Assembly (NCBI RefSeq): GCF_004027225.2
Contig: NC_044278.2
Location: 80,240,923-80,304,922 of the forward strand
Length of the DNA: 64,000 nt
Origin: Strigops habroptila
Taxonomy: Eukaryota > Chordata > Aves > Psittaciformes > Psittacidae
Direction of reading: 5' to 3'
The translations under genes were made by a program, and so were the position numbers. A model generated the notes under the pieces. The model did not search any database. It was not told the origin of the DNA and was given only the letters and a program-made list of their open reading frames with translations. Below, piece by piece: positions 45,101 to 56,999 of the stretch (the first letter of the stretch is position 1; the number at the start of each line of letters is the position of its first letter).

Positions 45101-47318
45101 ATCTCCATCTCCTAAAGTTTCTGACATAACCATCAGGGCTGTGTTAACAACTCAGAATGACTCAGTAATGTTCTTCTGCCAGATCAAACCGAACTGTCCC
45201 AAACCGAGCACAAACAACAACGTTTCAGTGAGACACTTCAAATATGCACTTCTGAAAATAAACATTATCCCTTATTTCCTATGACCTTACAAGAAGAGTC
45301 ACGTCTTGAAATATTTCTAGGAAAACAAAAATAGTGATCGTTATTGGTCAAAGTCATCTCCCTCTAAAATATTATCTAGCAATGACGGTTTAAATACGAT
45401 CACAGATTTATACCAGAAATAACATTTATTGATATTTTTTTGCTAAGGTCTATTTTTGTACAAGTGAAATGATCCCATCCAATGACCGTGCATGCAATAT
45501 CACTCAAAAGAAAAAGAACAAAATGAAAAATAAACCCATTCACTTTTTCATATGTTTCTGTCATTGTTTCTTCTAAATCTCAGAGATATTTATGCTTAAA
45601 CGAGAGTCAGACACAGTTCATGATGTTGTCTCAGCTCTACATTTGTAGCAGTACAATGCCATTAGTCATTCCCCGAACCACAGCCATTAGAGATTGAAGT
45701 GACCTTTTAATGTCATCATGTTGTACCCTGATTCCTACTATCCATGGCAACAGACTAATGCCAAACACACAATTATGACTTCACTGCAAAGTGTGGCAAA
45801 GGAGAAGCTGATTTCCAGTTTTAAGCTAAATTTCAGAAGGCAGAGGCCTAGCCTTTGCCATCCAAATGAAAGTTGTGTTTCATCTTCAAGTCATTCAACA
45901 GTCAAGACTTTGCTTTGGTACCTAAATAGAAGATTGGTTGTTTACCTTGGGCAGAGGAGGGAAAATAAAAATGGCCAAGTCATAGAGAAATTGGTGTTTG
46001 ATCCAGGAACCTTCCAAGCCAAGGACAGGTTTTTTTTGTAAAGCTGGGTGAGTGGACGTGACGTGGCTTATCTTCCTTCCTTACCCCCACTAAAAAGTGA
46101 AGGTCCCAGGCTTGTGGGGATGGGGTTATAGACAGGCCTGTGTCCATTCAATATAACGTGAGGCTCCAGCTTGAACTGCATCCCAGCTGTATCCCCCATC
46201 CCCCTGAAGGAGCTACTCTGTTCTAGATCAGACTCAAATAATACTACTGTAACATGATGAGAAGAATAATCAACCCTCCTTTATTTGCTACAGCAAATTT
46301 ATTTCAATCACAAGAAAAATTACATAGGAGTTGTTTGAAATCAAAGCATAATCGCATCAAGATCATGTACCAAGAATTGAGATGTGTGACTCAATTTCAT
46401 AGCTGGACTTTTCTCTCTAACAGTATTTAAAGGAAAATTCAGAAAGAATTAAAAACCTCATGATTATGGCAGGGGTTTAGAGGTCTATAGCATCTCATCT
46501 CTGGTATAAATCCACAGGCTATTGCAGCCAGAGACCTGTGGTATTATAGCACTAGCTAAGCACAAAGTGCTTAAAAAGTGCTTAGACAAAGACATGTGTG
46601 AAAGGGAAATTATTTTGTAATGAAGAAGGCTCATTTTCCACTGACATCTCAGTAATCAAACAAAATAAGAGAGAGATACATTTGTAATTTTAAATTTGTC
46701 TTTATTGAGACCAATTCATATTGAAATAAAAGAGATAATACATTGAATTACATAATTTCCCTTAAAAAGGACTAAATACCACCGTGTAAGGAATTACTTA
46801 GGGAGCTGGCCCAGAGCTTTGTAAAATGCAGTGTTGGGAAACGGAGCATCTGTGGTTTTATATTTCAGGGATGATGCAAGATTTTTCAACCTTTAAATTA
46901 CAGCTTGTGCAAGCAGTACTCTGTTACTTAACTCTAATAGATTTGCAGATGTGTCCATCTCCAAGGTAATGGGCATTGCATTTCTGTCATTCAAAAGACT
47001 GAGATACAAAGTAAAATCAAAGAATGAATTAATCCTACCCTCTCATTCTCTAAAAGCTTCTAAACACTAGTTGGAGAGATTCTAGCAAAGATAATAATAG
47101 ATTTTTAAACAGATACTCTTTAAAGGGTTTACAGAAAAAGGTAAGAATTATTCATCTCTATATTAGAAACAAAAGACACAAGAGGGCTTTACTTGAACTA
47201 GTTATACAGGCAATTACTGTCAAAGCTTAGTATAAATCTGGTCCAAGGTCTAGGCCTTACTATTACCTCCCTCCTCCTCTGCCCATCCCCTGAAAAAATC
47301 CAATATGAGAGGTTAGAC
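39113..47318. other. Intergenic stretch, no gene recognised
   Basis: About 8.2 kb with no supported coding exon. Frames up to 129 codons (40272-40637, 42253-42642, 44744-45133, all minus) show no domain. A purine-rich stretch is at about 44908-44931. A mariner-like TIR resemblance at 41441-41466 is discussed as a weak finding. Confidence 0.5.
44908..44931. repeat. Short purine-rich (GGAA/GGGA) tract
   Basis: GAAAGAAGGGAGGAAGGGAG-type repeat of about 24 bases. Confidence 0.8.
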
Positions 47319-47373
47319 AGAAGAAGGAAAGAAGGGAAGAAGGAGGGAAGGAAGGGAGGAAGAAAAAGGAAGA
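47319..47373. repeat. 55-base pure purine tract
   Basis: Fifty-five consecutive A/G bases built of GAAG, GGAA and GGGA units. Such homopurine tracts can adopt triplex DNA; no function is implied here. Confidence 0.92.
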
Positions 47374-50300
47374 TTGGCTCTGGAAAGTAAGAGCTGATAA
47401 TATTTTATGACAAGGTTAATATACATTTTTCTTTGTTGAACATAAAGCTTATAAAAAGCTGCATATGTTTATAACTGATAATATCTGCAGTGATGCAAGC
47501 TAAAATAACAGTTCTTTCTCAGGAATGAAGGCTGAGTTCAATGAAAGGACATAACATTATGTGTGTACAACCACTGGGAAGCACCAACTGGCATTTTCCC
47601 TTTCGACCTGACACGACAGTGTTACATTCCAACGGGAAACATTGCCAAGTCTCAGTTCAGCATAAAAACAACAGTGAGGAAAATATTCTGTAGCAAACAA
47701 ACAGAACTAAAAATTGTTTCAGTAAAAGGAGTCATGTTTGGAGCCAACAGCATCTCTGAAAGTCTGTTTATTCTGTTGCCTCAAATCTGACAGGCCCATG
47801 ATGAATTAAATGAACCACAATTAAAAGAAGTGTTTGAAGTGAACTAGAAACGCTTTGTTTCCTTTTTTCACACTAGGACTCAGCTGACTTCATACCTCAT
47901 CACAAGATGCAAGGATGTGACTCTGCTCTACTTACTGCATGACAAAATCTTAAAAAAAAAGGCCATGATAAAATTAGAAATAGAAATCTTAGAAGCTTAA
48001 TATTATGCAAGTTACTCCTTAATACAGTAAAAAGATTTTTTTTGTGCACTTCAGCTTCATGATTTGGAGCTTGTGGCTGTCAGTTTACAGGAATAAATCT
48101 CAAAGGAGAGCCAGGTTTGTGTGGGGCTAAGATAAACTGCTGCCTCAGCTCTCTTTATGGTCTCTTTGCATTGGATTGGAAAGATCGGGCTATTAACCTG
48201 CTCTCTCTGAAATAAAGGAAATAGTATCTCTTACTTGTAAACACATGAGATTTTGGCAGTTTTTCAAAGGTGTTAGTTGAAATGAATCTTCTGAAAATGA
48301 ACCTCTCTTCAGTATCGTTTTTCCTGCTCAACAAAAATTTTCAGACTCTCCTCCGTAAAACTCTGATCCCTGAGAAATCTTTTATTTCCCAGAAAGGACA
48401 GGGAATAAAAGCATTGTCTGTAAAAAAGAAGCACCACTGTCCCTGTACAGCAAACCCAGACTTCTCTCCTGGGTAGAGAAGGGTACACCAATGAAGTCCT
48501 TTCCGAGGGGCCCCCTCCTCACTTGTACTGCCACTTCCTGGGCTGTGAGGGGAGAGATGAAGATTCCCCAATTCGAGGTGCCCCACCAGCTCCAGAGGAA
48601 ACTGTGGATCCAGTATGACATCCAGGAACATCCTTAAAAAGAAATCCACCTGGTTATTATGTCTATAGTGGCAAACTGACAGACCCTGACACTGCTATTT
48701 TGCCATCTATTGTTAAATAGCTAAAAGAGGCCCTGCTATGGCTCTGGCTCTGACCAGCTAGCAAGCCAACAAACAAACCCTCAGCATAGATCCAGAGTTA
48801 GAAAAGCCTGGGGACTATTTCCCAATAGGTAGCTTGAATGTAGCAAGCTTCTTTACGAGGCTTCAGTAGTATGAACAAGACTATTCCATGCCAGCTGGCC
48901 AGGGGACCAGAGCATGGATTCTGGCACTGCTGAATTTACAAGTACAGGAGTAGCCCTTGTGTCTCATGCATTGATGGGACAAAATCCATAATGTTTACTG
49001 CTAGGAATGGGATGAAATCGGTATGACTCCTAACATTAATAGCACTTGTGGAAGGGCCAGGAGTCTTAGAGAGCTGAAAAAAACCCCCAGTTTACACCCT
49101 GTAGCTCTATAAGGGCCAATGGTGATTTCAGTAGGGAGGAAAGCAGATGGAGTGAATGGATGTGCTGTTCTGAGGAGAGAGAGAGGAAACAGCCTCCCCT
49201 GCCTCCCCTCACCCCTGAGCATTTTGGACATTTAAAAGTCTGAGGAATTTTTTGTCCCACAGTGTTTGCAGATGTGGGAAATTTTCAAGATTCAAGTTTT
49301 TTTTGGTGTTCCCTTCTATTTTGGTAAAGTAGTTCCCATGGCTTTGGGAAATGTTTGCATTATAGCGAGCTGAGGTGAGCTTTGCAAGTCATGGACTTTT
49401 GTTATAATTTCAAAATGCTGAGTAAACTGTCCCAAATTTGCCAATTTTTAGACAAACTATTGTGATGTGTCAAGGGCTAATCAAGCAGAATGGAAATGAG
49501 TGAATGCATATCTACTATATCACCAGTCTTTAAACTCCTTTAAAATACATTTACAATCTGTAAACAAAGTAGACCAGCAAATTCAGTAGCAAAAATAAAC
49601 CCGTTTTAATAATTTGAATTTCCTGGAAATGTTAACCTCCTCTCAAGCTGCAGTTACAAATCCTAAGCAGTCAGGCTGGCAAATTTTAATAATTGTTTTT
49701 TCTCCAAAGAGAGAGTGTTAATTTTATATCATTACAGCTTTTTGAGATTATTCAATTGGCCAGGTTAAAAACATGTTTCCATTCCCTTCAAAATTACTTT
49801 GAAACAAATAAAGATTATTTCAATTGCACTCATAAATGAAGAAAAAAACGTATTTAGACTCATTAGTTTTAAGTTCCTTCCCTCTATCATTCTTACCACA
49901 ACTAAGTCAAAAGAGGCTATCAAACACTGCCCCTTCTTTAGGAATTCATTAAAACAGATTAAATGCTATTCCTCTCATTTAATGACTGTTTCTCTCATTT
50001 AATTAGTAGATAAATTTAGTTTTGGTACACACTGAATCACTAAAGCATATTAACAGCTATTTCAGCTAGGTGTTAATTTAAACCCCCAGACAGAAAACAT
50101 TTTGCATGTCCCTGAGCCAATATTGATGTGGATATTTTCCTTTTAAATAAAGTGAGATAAATTGAAAGTTGATTTTATCCTACATCTACTTTCACTGAAG
50201 TTTCTGCATTTCCTGTACTAACCTGTTCTGCAACGGCATTTTCAGTAGTAAATAACACACTAGATTCTAATGAAAGATAAAAGATCTTAAAGCATTTCTT

Positions 50301-53300
50301 ACTGCCATATGAAATAATTTCTTCACCCATTACCTTCTCACCACATCTTGATTAAAATGCCACACCCATGTAACAACTCATAAAGACATTATATAGAACA
50401 GACACATTTAGGGAATGTAGGTCCCTGTAAGCAATTTTTGTTTCCAGCAGGAGTCTCAAGAAATGATCAATTTGATAGAGATATCTTGAATGTGGGTTTA
50501 AGATGGTCAGAGGAGAGAAAAATCTATGTCCTAATTTAGTGGTGTCACTTGATGTGGCACCTGCTGTCCTGGTGGCAGCAGTGCTTTTGGACTTGGCTCT
50601 ACAAGGATGCCTTCCCACTGCACCCCAGAGCAGAGCTAATCCTGACAAGTCTGAATCAACTAATGATTTCATACCACGGGAAGCCAAGGTGTGGAATGAC
50701 GGCAGACTATAAGGTGCCAAGTACCACAGATACACCAGAGATGTGTATGTGAAGTGAAAGATGAACACTGAGACATCCTTCAGAACTACTTTTCTTCCTA
50801 CCTAAAAGCAGCTGGGGTGGAAGCAGTACTGTGACAGAGTGTACGCCTCTGTACCCAACACTGCAACACCAAATCTTCTGCTTGACTGCTCTCTACCCCC
50901 AAAGTCACGTAGACTCACCAGTCACCTTCTGGTTTGGTTTTAACATCCTTCATATAGGTTGATCTTCCATACGTATTCCAAGTGTCACACCAACTATAAT
51001 CTGATGCCTTTCATCTGCTTCACCTCCTCAAGGGTCCCAACTCAGTAGCTGACCAGAAAATAAGTCTAACTGCAATAAAGTGAGGTTCCATAAAAATAGC
51101 AACTGAATCTTGTAATTTTTCTTCATGTACCCTCCAAAAGCAAAGATGATGATGGAGTTACTCACTCTGAGTCAAATTACATAAAAACTAGGGCACTCAC
51201 CAGGACCTGGGACATAGTTCCACCTCCCTCCTGAGCCTGATGGAGGCTCAAATCCACATGTTTCATCTCTGAAAAGGTAACCTAACTGTTTGGCTACAAG
51301 TCATGCAGAGAAATGAACAACTGGCAGCGTTGCACAGTATCACAGCTCCAAGAAATGGAGGAAGGAGCATCTGAATCCAGAGTAGTCTCACAGTGAAGGA
51401 TTTATCTAGGAGGTAGAGAAGGTGGGTTTAGACCTCTGACTCCCTCAGACCTAAAGCAGAGGAAGGGTTTGAATCTCAATTTCTTAGCACTTGATTATGT
51501 GATGAAATGATAAAAAAGGGAATGCCTCCAGGTGAATCTTATCACAAGTAAGTAGAGGTACTTATTCCAGAGAGCATGAGAGGACTTTAGACTTACTTCT
51601 GAGCCAGCTGTGTCTCTGCTGTCTGCTCCCTGCTCAGACCACTGACTACTCTGGATCTGTTACCAAGGCATTTCATTGTTTAGGTAGACTACACACATAA
51701 CATTAGATCCACCAGCATGCCTGAAATGCAGGTATTTTGCCATCTTCATGCCTGGGTTCCTAAGACCTGGATTCATCTTATGTGTCTGGACATTTAACTG
51801 ATGTGCCTAGAGGTTTCTGTAGTCTATTAAGAGCCTAGGCTCTAGGAAGTGTCTCAAATCTGAATTACTATCTGGAGATGCCCCTGGGAATCCATTAGAG
51901 TTCCAAGACTTAGGTGCATGCCCAACCTCACATGCTCCATCTCTAAGACAAGCAAGACAACAAAGCAATTGTCTGTCTTGGTTTGCAGATGAATGAGCTA
52001 CAGGTGCAGAAGCCAGAAGGGAACTACTGTGTGCTCCACCAGCTCTCCCCTACCTGGGCAATCAGGGATAGAGGACTGCAGAGCACGCTAACTTATCTTC
52101 CGCTGCTGATTAGGTTGCTGACAGCACCTGGTTCCTAATTTAGGTATTCTAAGAGGCCAAAAGGGAAATAGGGTGAATAGGTGCCTTTGTATTTATCAGA
52201 TCTAGTCCTGCACTGGATTATATCACTTGATTCTGTGTCACAGAATTTTCTGTATTTCCCTGCAAGTATTTCAAGCTGCTGGAAGGACTGTATTTCATTC
52301 TTTTGCTTATTTAAAATATAATAATTTATGTATATACATAGATGTGAGTCAGAGACCCATTCTTCCGTTTACAAGCTACAATGTGATTTTAAAAAATGCA
52401 CTAATTTATTTATAATTATTATATTCTTGAGCTGAAAGACAAAGGATGAATGAATAAAAAGCATTTACTGGTGATATGTGACATCAAAAGCGATTGGTTG
52501 CAAGAAAGGTTACAAAAACATGCTGCTAACCTCATTCTACATTGTTCTTTAAATTCTAGTGGGTAGGAAGAGGACTTCCTTAGAAAATTGTTTCTCTTGA
52601 TGTATTACCAGTTTTGAATAGAAGATTCCAAAAGTTATTGCTTTACTAACAGAGAGATACATTTTGGCCAAAGTTCTGGAAAAATTAAAGAGGTCATCAG
52701 CAAGACTTCATCTTATAAAAATTAATTGCAAGGACTTGTTCAAAGATGTAAAGTCTGACCAGTTGGATGACCCAAGCCTGCAAATTAAATGACATTCCTG
52801 AAGAACAATTCACTTTTAATGTTCAGAATTACAAGGAAAACTAAATAAATTGTTAGGTATCCCACAGTTGAGCTAGTGAGAATTTTGGAATTGTCATCAG
52901 GTACACTCAATGAGTTTGCTGAACTATATGGTAATGCAAATGAGACCACAGTGACACAAAAGGCCTTGCACTGACTTTTTTTTTTTTTTTAATTTAATGG
53001 GAGTATTGTTGAGACTTGCAATTCTGCAGAGAAAAAAATAAAAATAATATAAAAGGCTTTGCAGTAAGAAACAAGGCACAAAAAGACTCACAGACCACTT
53101 GCTATGCCAAATCAGATAATGTACTTGGCCTAGTGGTGTCATATCATGAAGTACTAGTTAGTCTTGCTTTAAATGCTTGCTCAATGCAGAAGCACTATTA
53201 CCCTTAGGAAAGTAATGTAAAACCTGCAACACCTCAGTTGTCTAGGTAGAGACCTTTGCACAGCTTCAAAGGCATCAAGGGACTCCTGAACTGCAGTGCA

Positions 53301-54517
53301 CAGAGAGGCTTTTTTTAGTCCATCCTTTGTTTTCTGCTCCCTCCTAGATTTCCCCCAGCTGAGGTACAAAGAAGGCACAGACCCTCATTCTGCCCCTCGC
53401 ATCTACCTTGATGAACCTTCTAATAAGCACTTGGGGAATTTATCCCAGCCACAGTGCTGACACTGCAAAGTGTACTTACCACTCAGGGGTTTTTTTGCTT
53501 ATCTAATTTAATTGTAGAAATTCTGCCTTTCAAAACATAGATATAATGCCATCAGATAATAAGATAAGGAATATTATTATATAGTTATTTTTATACTGAA
53601 ATTAGATAGGTATGTCCTGGTCTGAATCTTACCAAACTATTTTTCTACATGTTTGGTGTTTATATATTTACATTCCATAGGCGCATGGGAAACCATTGTA
53701 AATATTTGTGGTCCTTTGGACAAGGAGACCTGAAAATTAGGAGAAAGTAGGTTTCCAGTATTGCAAGGAAGACTGTGAACACTTGCTTTCCTAAATGAAA
53801 TGCGCCTATTTTCACTTTGAAGGCTTGCCAAGTGGTAAGAGTAAATTAAAGTACCTGGCAAACACAGGCTGGGGGTGCATCTGAACTGTCAGTTGGGCTT
53901 GCTTCTATTGCCCATGTGCACATGCTGGGTCTTTTATGGGATGGAACAACTTGGTCTCCGCCCAGCTAAAACCTGGAACTGATTCAGTGATAAAACCATC
54001 TCAGGGCCTGCTCCAATAAGCATCATGGGTGGAAGCAAGCCAGCTCCCACCACCTCCACCTGGCCCAGCCTTCCAAAACCATTCTACCAGGCAGTGAGCT
54101 GTCATAATATATAACTCCTTATGCAAACACACCCTTGGCATCACACACAAATACACCAGTGTTAGAGTGAGTAAGTGGCTGCAAGGGATAGGTGCTGCAC
54201 CAGTGATAGCCAAGTGCTAGGATATGGCCAGGCTGCTCAAGGGGGTGTGCAGCAAGTTGTAAGATGAAATTCACTAGTTGGAGAACTGGGAATCCATCCC
54301 TGGAGCAGGTGGTAGTACCAACACAGACACAGTCATCCTTTCCTTGCTGGATCCTTAAAGACAGAGGTTGTACACAAGCCAACCCCAGAAAGCCTGCAAC
54401 TGAGAGAAGCCTAGTGATGCCAACTAATAAAATTTATTTGAAGCGCATTTCCTCCCAAGTGTTAGCTCGAGAACCAGTATCAGCTGGTCATGTACTGAAT
54501 GCCTTGCTTACTTGATT
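47374..54517. other. Intergenic stretch, no gene recognised
   Basis: About 7.1 kb. No coding exon is supported. The largest frame (50352-50768, minus, 138 codons) has no recognisable domain. A diffuse stretch at about 51200-52200 has a repeat-like texture (recurring CCTA and TAGGTGC words) but I cannot name a family. A T15 run lies at 52976-52990. Confidence 0.45.
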
Positions 54518-54534
54518 GGGGGGGGGAGGGAGGG
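54518..54534 (+). repeat. G-rich tract with G-quadruplex potential
   Basis: G9 followed by AGGGAGGG, enough G runs for a four-stranded structure. No gene start nearby. Confidence 0.7.
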
Positions 54535-55563
54535 TGTTGTTTTGTTTTTATTTTAATGACTGAGATGGCCTGCGTTGAATGCTGTAGATCAGGTTTGGTT
54601 AACCAGCATTGCTCCAGGGCTTCATGCTGTGTACAGATTCCTGCACTGCACAGCCTACTTCTTGTTTGGTGACTTCTCCCTAATTCATTGTCCACTTTCA
54701 CCCCAATGCCTGTTTCTATTTTCTGTGCTTTTTGTGGTTTTGTCCAAATGCCTTACTATCTGTTTTTTCTAGGATCTGAAAACAATTTTGTTATTTTTAT
54801 CTACTCTTATTTCTAATTGTATTTTGCTCTTCTTTATGTCAACTCTGATAACCTGCAACACCCCACCTTGTAAGAATACAAACACATTGTTTAAGGGTTA
54901 GGGGGTTTTTTAGGTCATTAATGATGATAACACTGAACTCTATAGAAGACTAGTAGACATCATCTAAATTCAATACATTGCTCAAAACTGGTACTCTAAC
55001 CTATGTAACAGAATTTATTGCAGAATTTATTTGGAATAACTATTTAAAAGAATAACAGCTAATTTTTAAAATAGTTTATTAAAATCCACAGAAGAACTAT
55101 ACCACTTTCTTCCTTTCACTCAGTAATTTGTTCCAGCAAACCTTTTACTGAATCATTAGTGTAATGTAAACCCACTGTGTGCAATGCTTTTCTTATACTT
55201 TCTTTTATCTGTATATTTTTTTTATATACTAGTCCCATCAGTAATGGAGTTTAAAACAGAACTGACTCAAATTGTTTTCAAAATGCCTTACATTTTTACT
55301 TTTTACTGAAAGGTAATCTTTTCTGATTTTGTTAATGAGATAGCTTACCCTCTTAGCATTTTAATTTAACCCAGATTTATAAACCATTCCTGCTTTTACA
55401 ATATTTATAAATTTGGAGGGAGCAGAGGGGTATTCGGAGGCTTTGAGGCAGTCCTTGTCCCTGCCTCAACACTCTGAGCAGCTCCCTCTACACTTTTTTG
55501 GCTGTCCTTGTCATTTTACGTTGTAGTCCCTGATCTCGGCTTTAATAAAGAACTCATCCAACC
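54535..55563. other. Intergenic stretch, possible fragment of another LTR at its end
   Basis: Mostly AT-rich. From about 55420 to 55563 the composition changes abruptly to GC-richer sequence ending with an AATAAA (55544-55549) and AAGAACTCATCCAAC, directly before the LTR start at 55564. It resembles the 3' end of a retroviral LTR, but I cannot name it. Confidence 0.35.
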
Positions 55564-55890
55564 TGTCCTGGTTTCAGCTGGGATAGAGTTGATTTTCTTC
55601 CTAGTAACTGGTACAGTGCTGTGATTTGGCTTTAGTCTGAGAATAATGCTGGTAATGCATTGATGTTTCAGTTGTTGTGAAGTACTGCTCATACAATGTC
55701 AAAGACTCTTCAGCTTCTCCTGCCCTGCCAGCAAGAAGGCTGGAGAGGCACAAGAAGCTGGGAGTGGACACAGCTGGGACAGCTGATCCAAACTGGTCAA
55801 AAGGATATTCCATAGCACCTGATGTCATGCTCAGTACATAAACTGGGGGGTGGGGTGGGGGTACGGAAAGCTGGATGGGAGCTAGCTGAT
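55564..55890 (+). mobile_element. Avian endogenous retrovirus LTR, 3'-truncated
   Basis: It begins TGTCCTGGTTTCAGCTGGGA and carries the family blocks TAGTAACTGGTACAGTGCTG, TGAGAATAATGCTGGTAATG, GGCACAAGAAGCTGGGAG, GACACAGCTGGGACAGCTGA and GTCATGCTCAGTACATAAAC (TATA-box region). A G-rich run follows (55845-55861), then the similarity fades, so the polyadenylation half present in the 31.2-kb copy is missing. Same family as the 31181 element. No internal viral genes are visible. Confidence 0.85.
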
Positions 55891-56389
55891 ATTAAATACA
55901 AGTATTTTGCTGTAACTGGATACTATTTTTCTCATTTTTTCATTCAGTAACACTAATAAAGAAGCAGATTAAGAATTTCAGCATTCAATGTAATATCTAT
56001 ATTCTAAACTTGTTTTCTAATCAATCTTCAAAAGCCCATCTATGATGGTTTGTTATCCAGTGATGGCCAAATTATCTGAGATTCTCTCACAAGAAAGTTA
56101 TTTTGTTACTAAGTCTTTCATGCTCCTAGTGTGCTATAGACAAGTCTACTGAAATGTCTCTCATTTCTCATTCATTCTATCTTTCCCAAGACAACTTCCC
56201 ACCCAGGCTTTACTTTCACTTCACATTTAATCCGTAGTGCACATGACCATGCTATTCTCTCCATCTTGCACCACCTCCTTTCTCCTACATTCTTTAGCCA
56301 ACTGTAATAAAATGTAAAAGCTCTGGAGTGACCGCAAGTTATTGCTGACCTTCTGTATTGGTTGGTTTAAAACTATGCATTAGTGTTAT
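55891..56389. other. Intergenic stretch between LTR and CR1
   Basis: About 500 bases of AT-rich DNA; nothing recognised. Confidence 0.5.
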
Positions 56390-56999
56390 AGTTGTGAGCT
56401 ACTCACAAGCCAGCAGTGCACCTTGGCAAAAGATGCCAAAGATGGCCAACAGCATCTGGAGCTGCATTAACAGAACAGCCAGCACTTGTTAGACCACATG
56501 AATAATACTGTGTCCAATTTTGGGCCCTCAGTACAGAAGGCATCAATAAACTGGAACGAGTTCAGTGAGGACAACCAGGATGGTTGAGGCTGCACTTGCC
56601 GCATGAAGAGAGGCTGAGGGACTGGGGCTGGTTCAGCCTGGAGAAGAGATAGCTCCTGGGGGACTTGCCAGTAGTCCCTGGTACAGAGATGACAGGAAGG
56701 AGACGGATCCAGGAGTTTCACAGCACTGTGTGGCAGGAGGATGAGAGGCAGCAGACATAAATTAATGCAAGAGTGGTTCAGGCAGGATATGAAGAAAACC
56801 TTTCCTCCCCATGAGAGCAGTCAGGCGTGGAGCTGGTTGGCCAGAAAGGTTGTGCCATCTCCATTCATGAAGGAGACAACTGGATAAAGCCCTGAGCATC
56901 GTGGTCTGACCTCAGAGCTGGTCATGCTTTGAGCAGGAGGTTGGATTAAAGACCTCCCAAGGTCCTTCCCATCTGAATTATACTGTAATTCTATGATTA
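56390..56999 (+). mobile_element. CR1 3' fragment (ORF2 end and 3' UTR)
   Basis: Plus-strand landmarks in order are CAAGCCAGCAGTGCACCTTG, GGCCAACAGCATCTGGAGCT, ACTGTGTCCAATTTTGGGCC, AGAGAGGCTGAGGGACTGGG with TTCAGCCTGGAGAAGAGA, CAGGATATGAAGAAAACC, GACCTCCCAAGGTCCTTCCC and AATTCTATGATTAC. This follows the last third of CR1 ORF2 and its 3' end, but is much more diverged and deleted than the copy at 1-3351, so it is an older subfamily. No open frame remains. Confidence 0.93.

Noticed and set aside
50352..50768. 138-codon minus-strand frame, the longest outside the CR1
   Set aside because: Low-complexity hydrophobic and Ser/Thr-rich composition with no family resemblance; plus-strand frames overlap the same bases.
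31181..55890. A full provirus between the two LTRs
   Set aside because: The LTRs are too different, one is truncated, and no retroviral gene similarity is visible between them.
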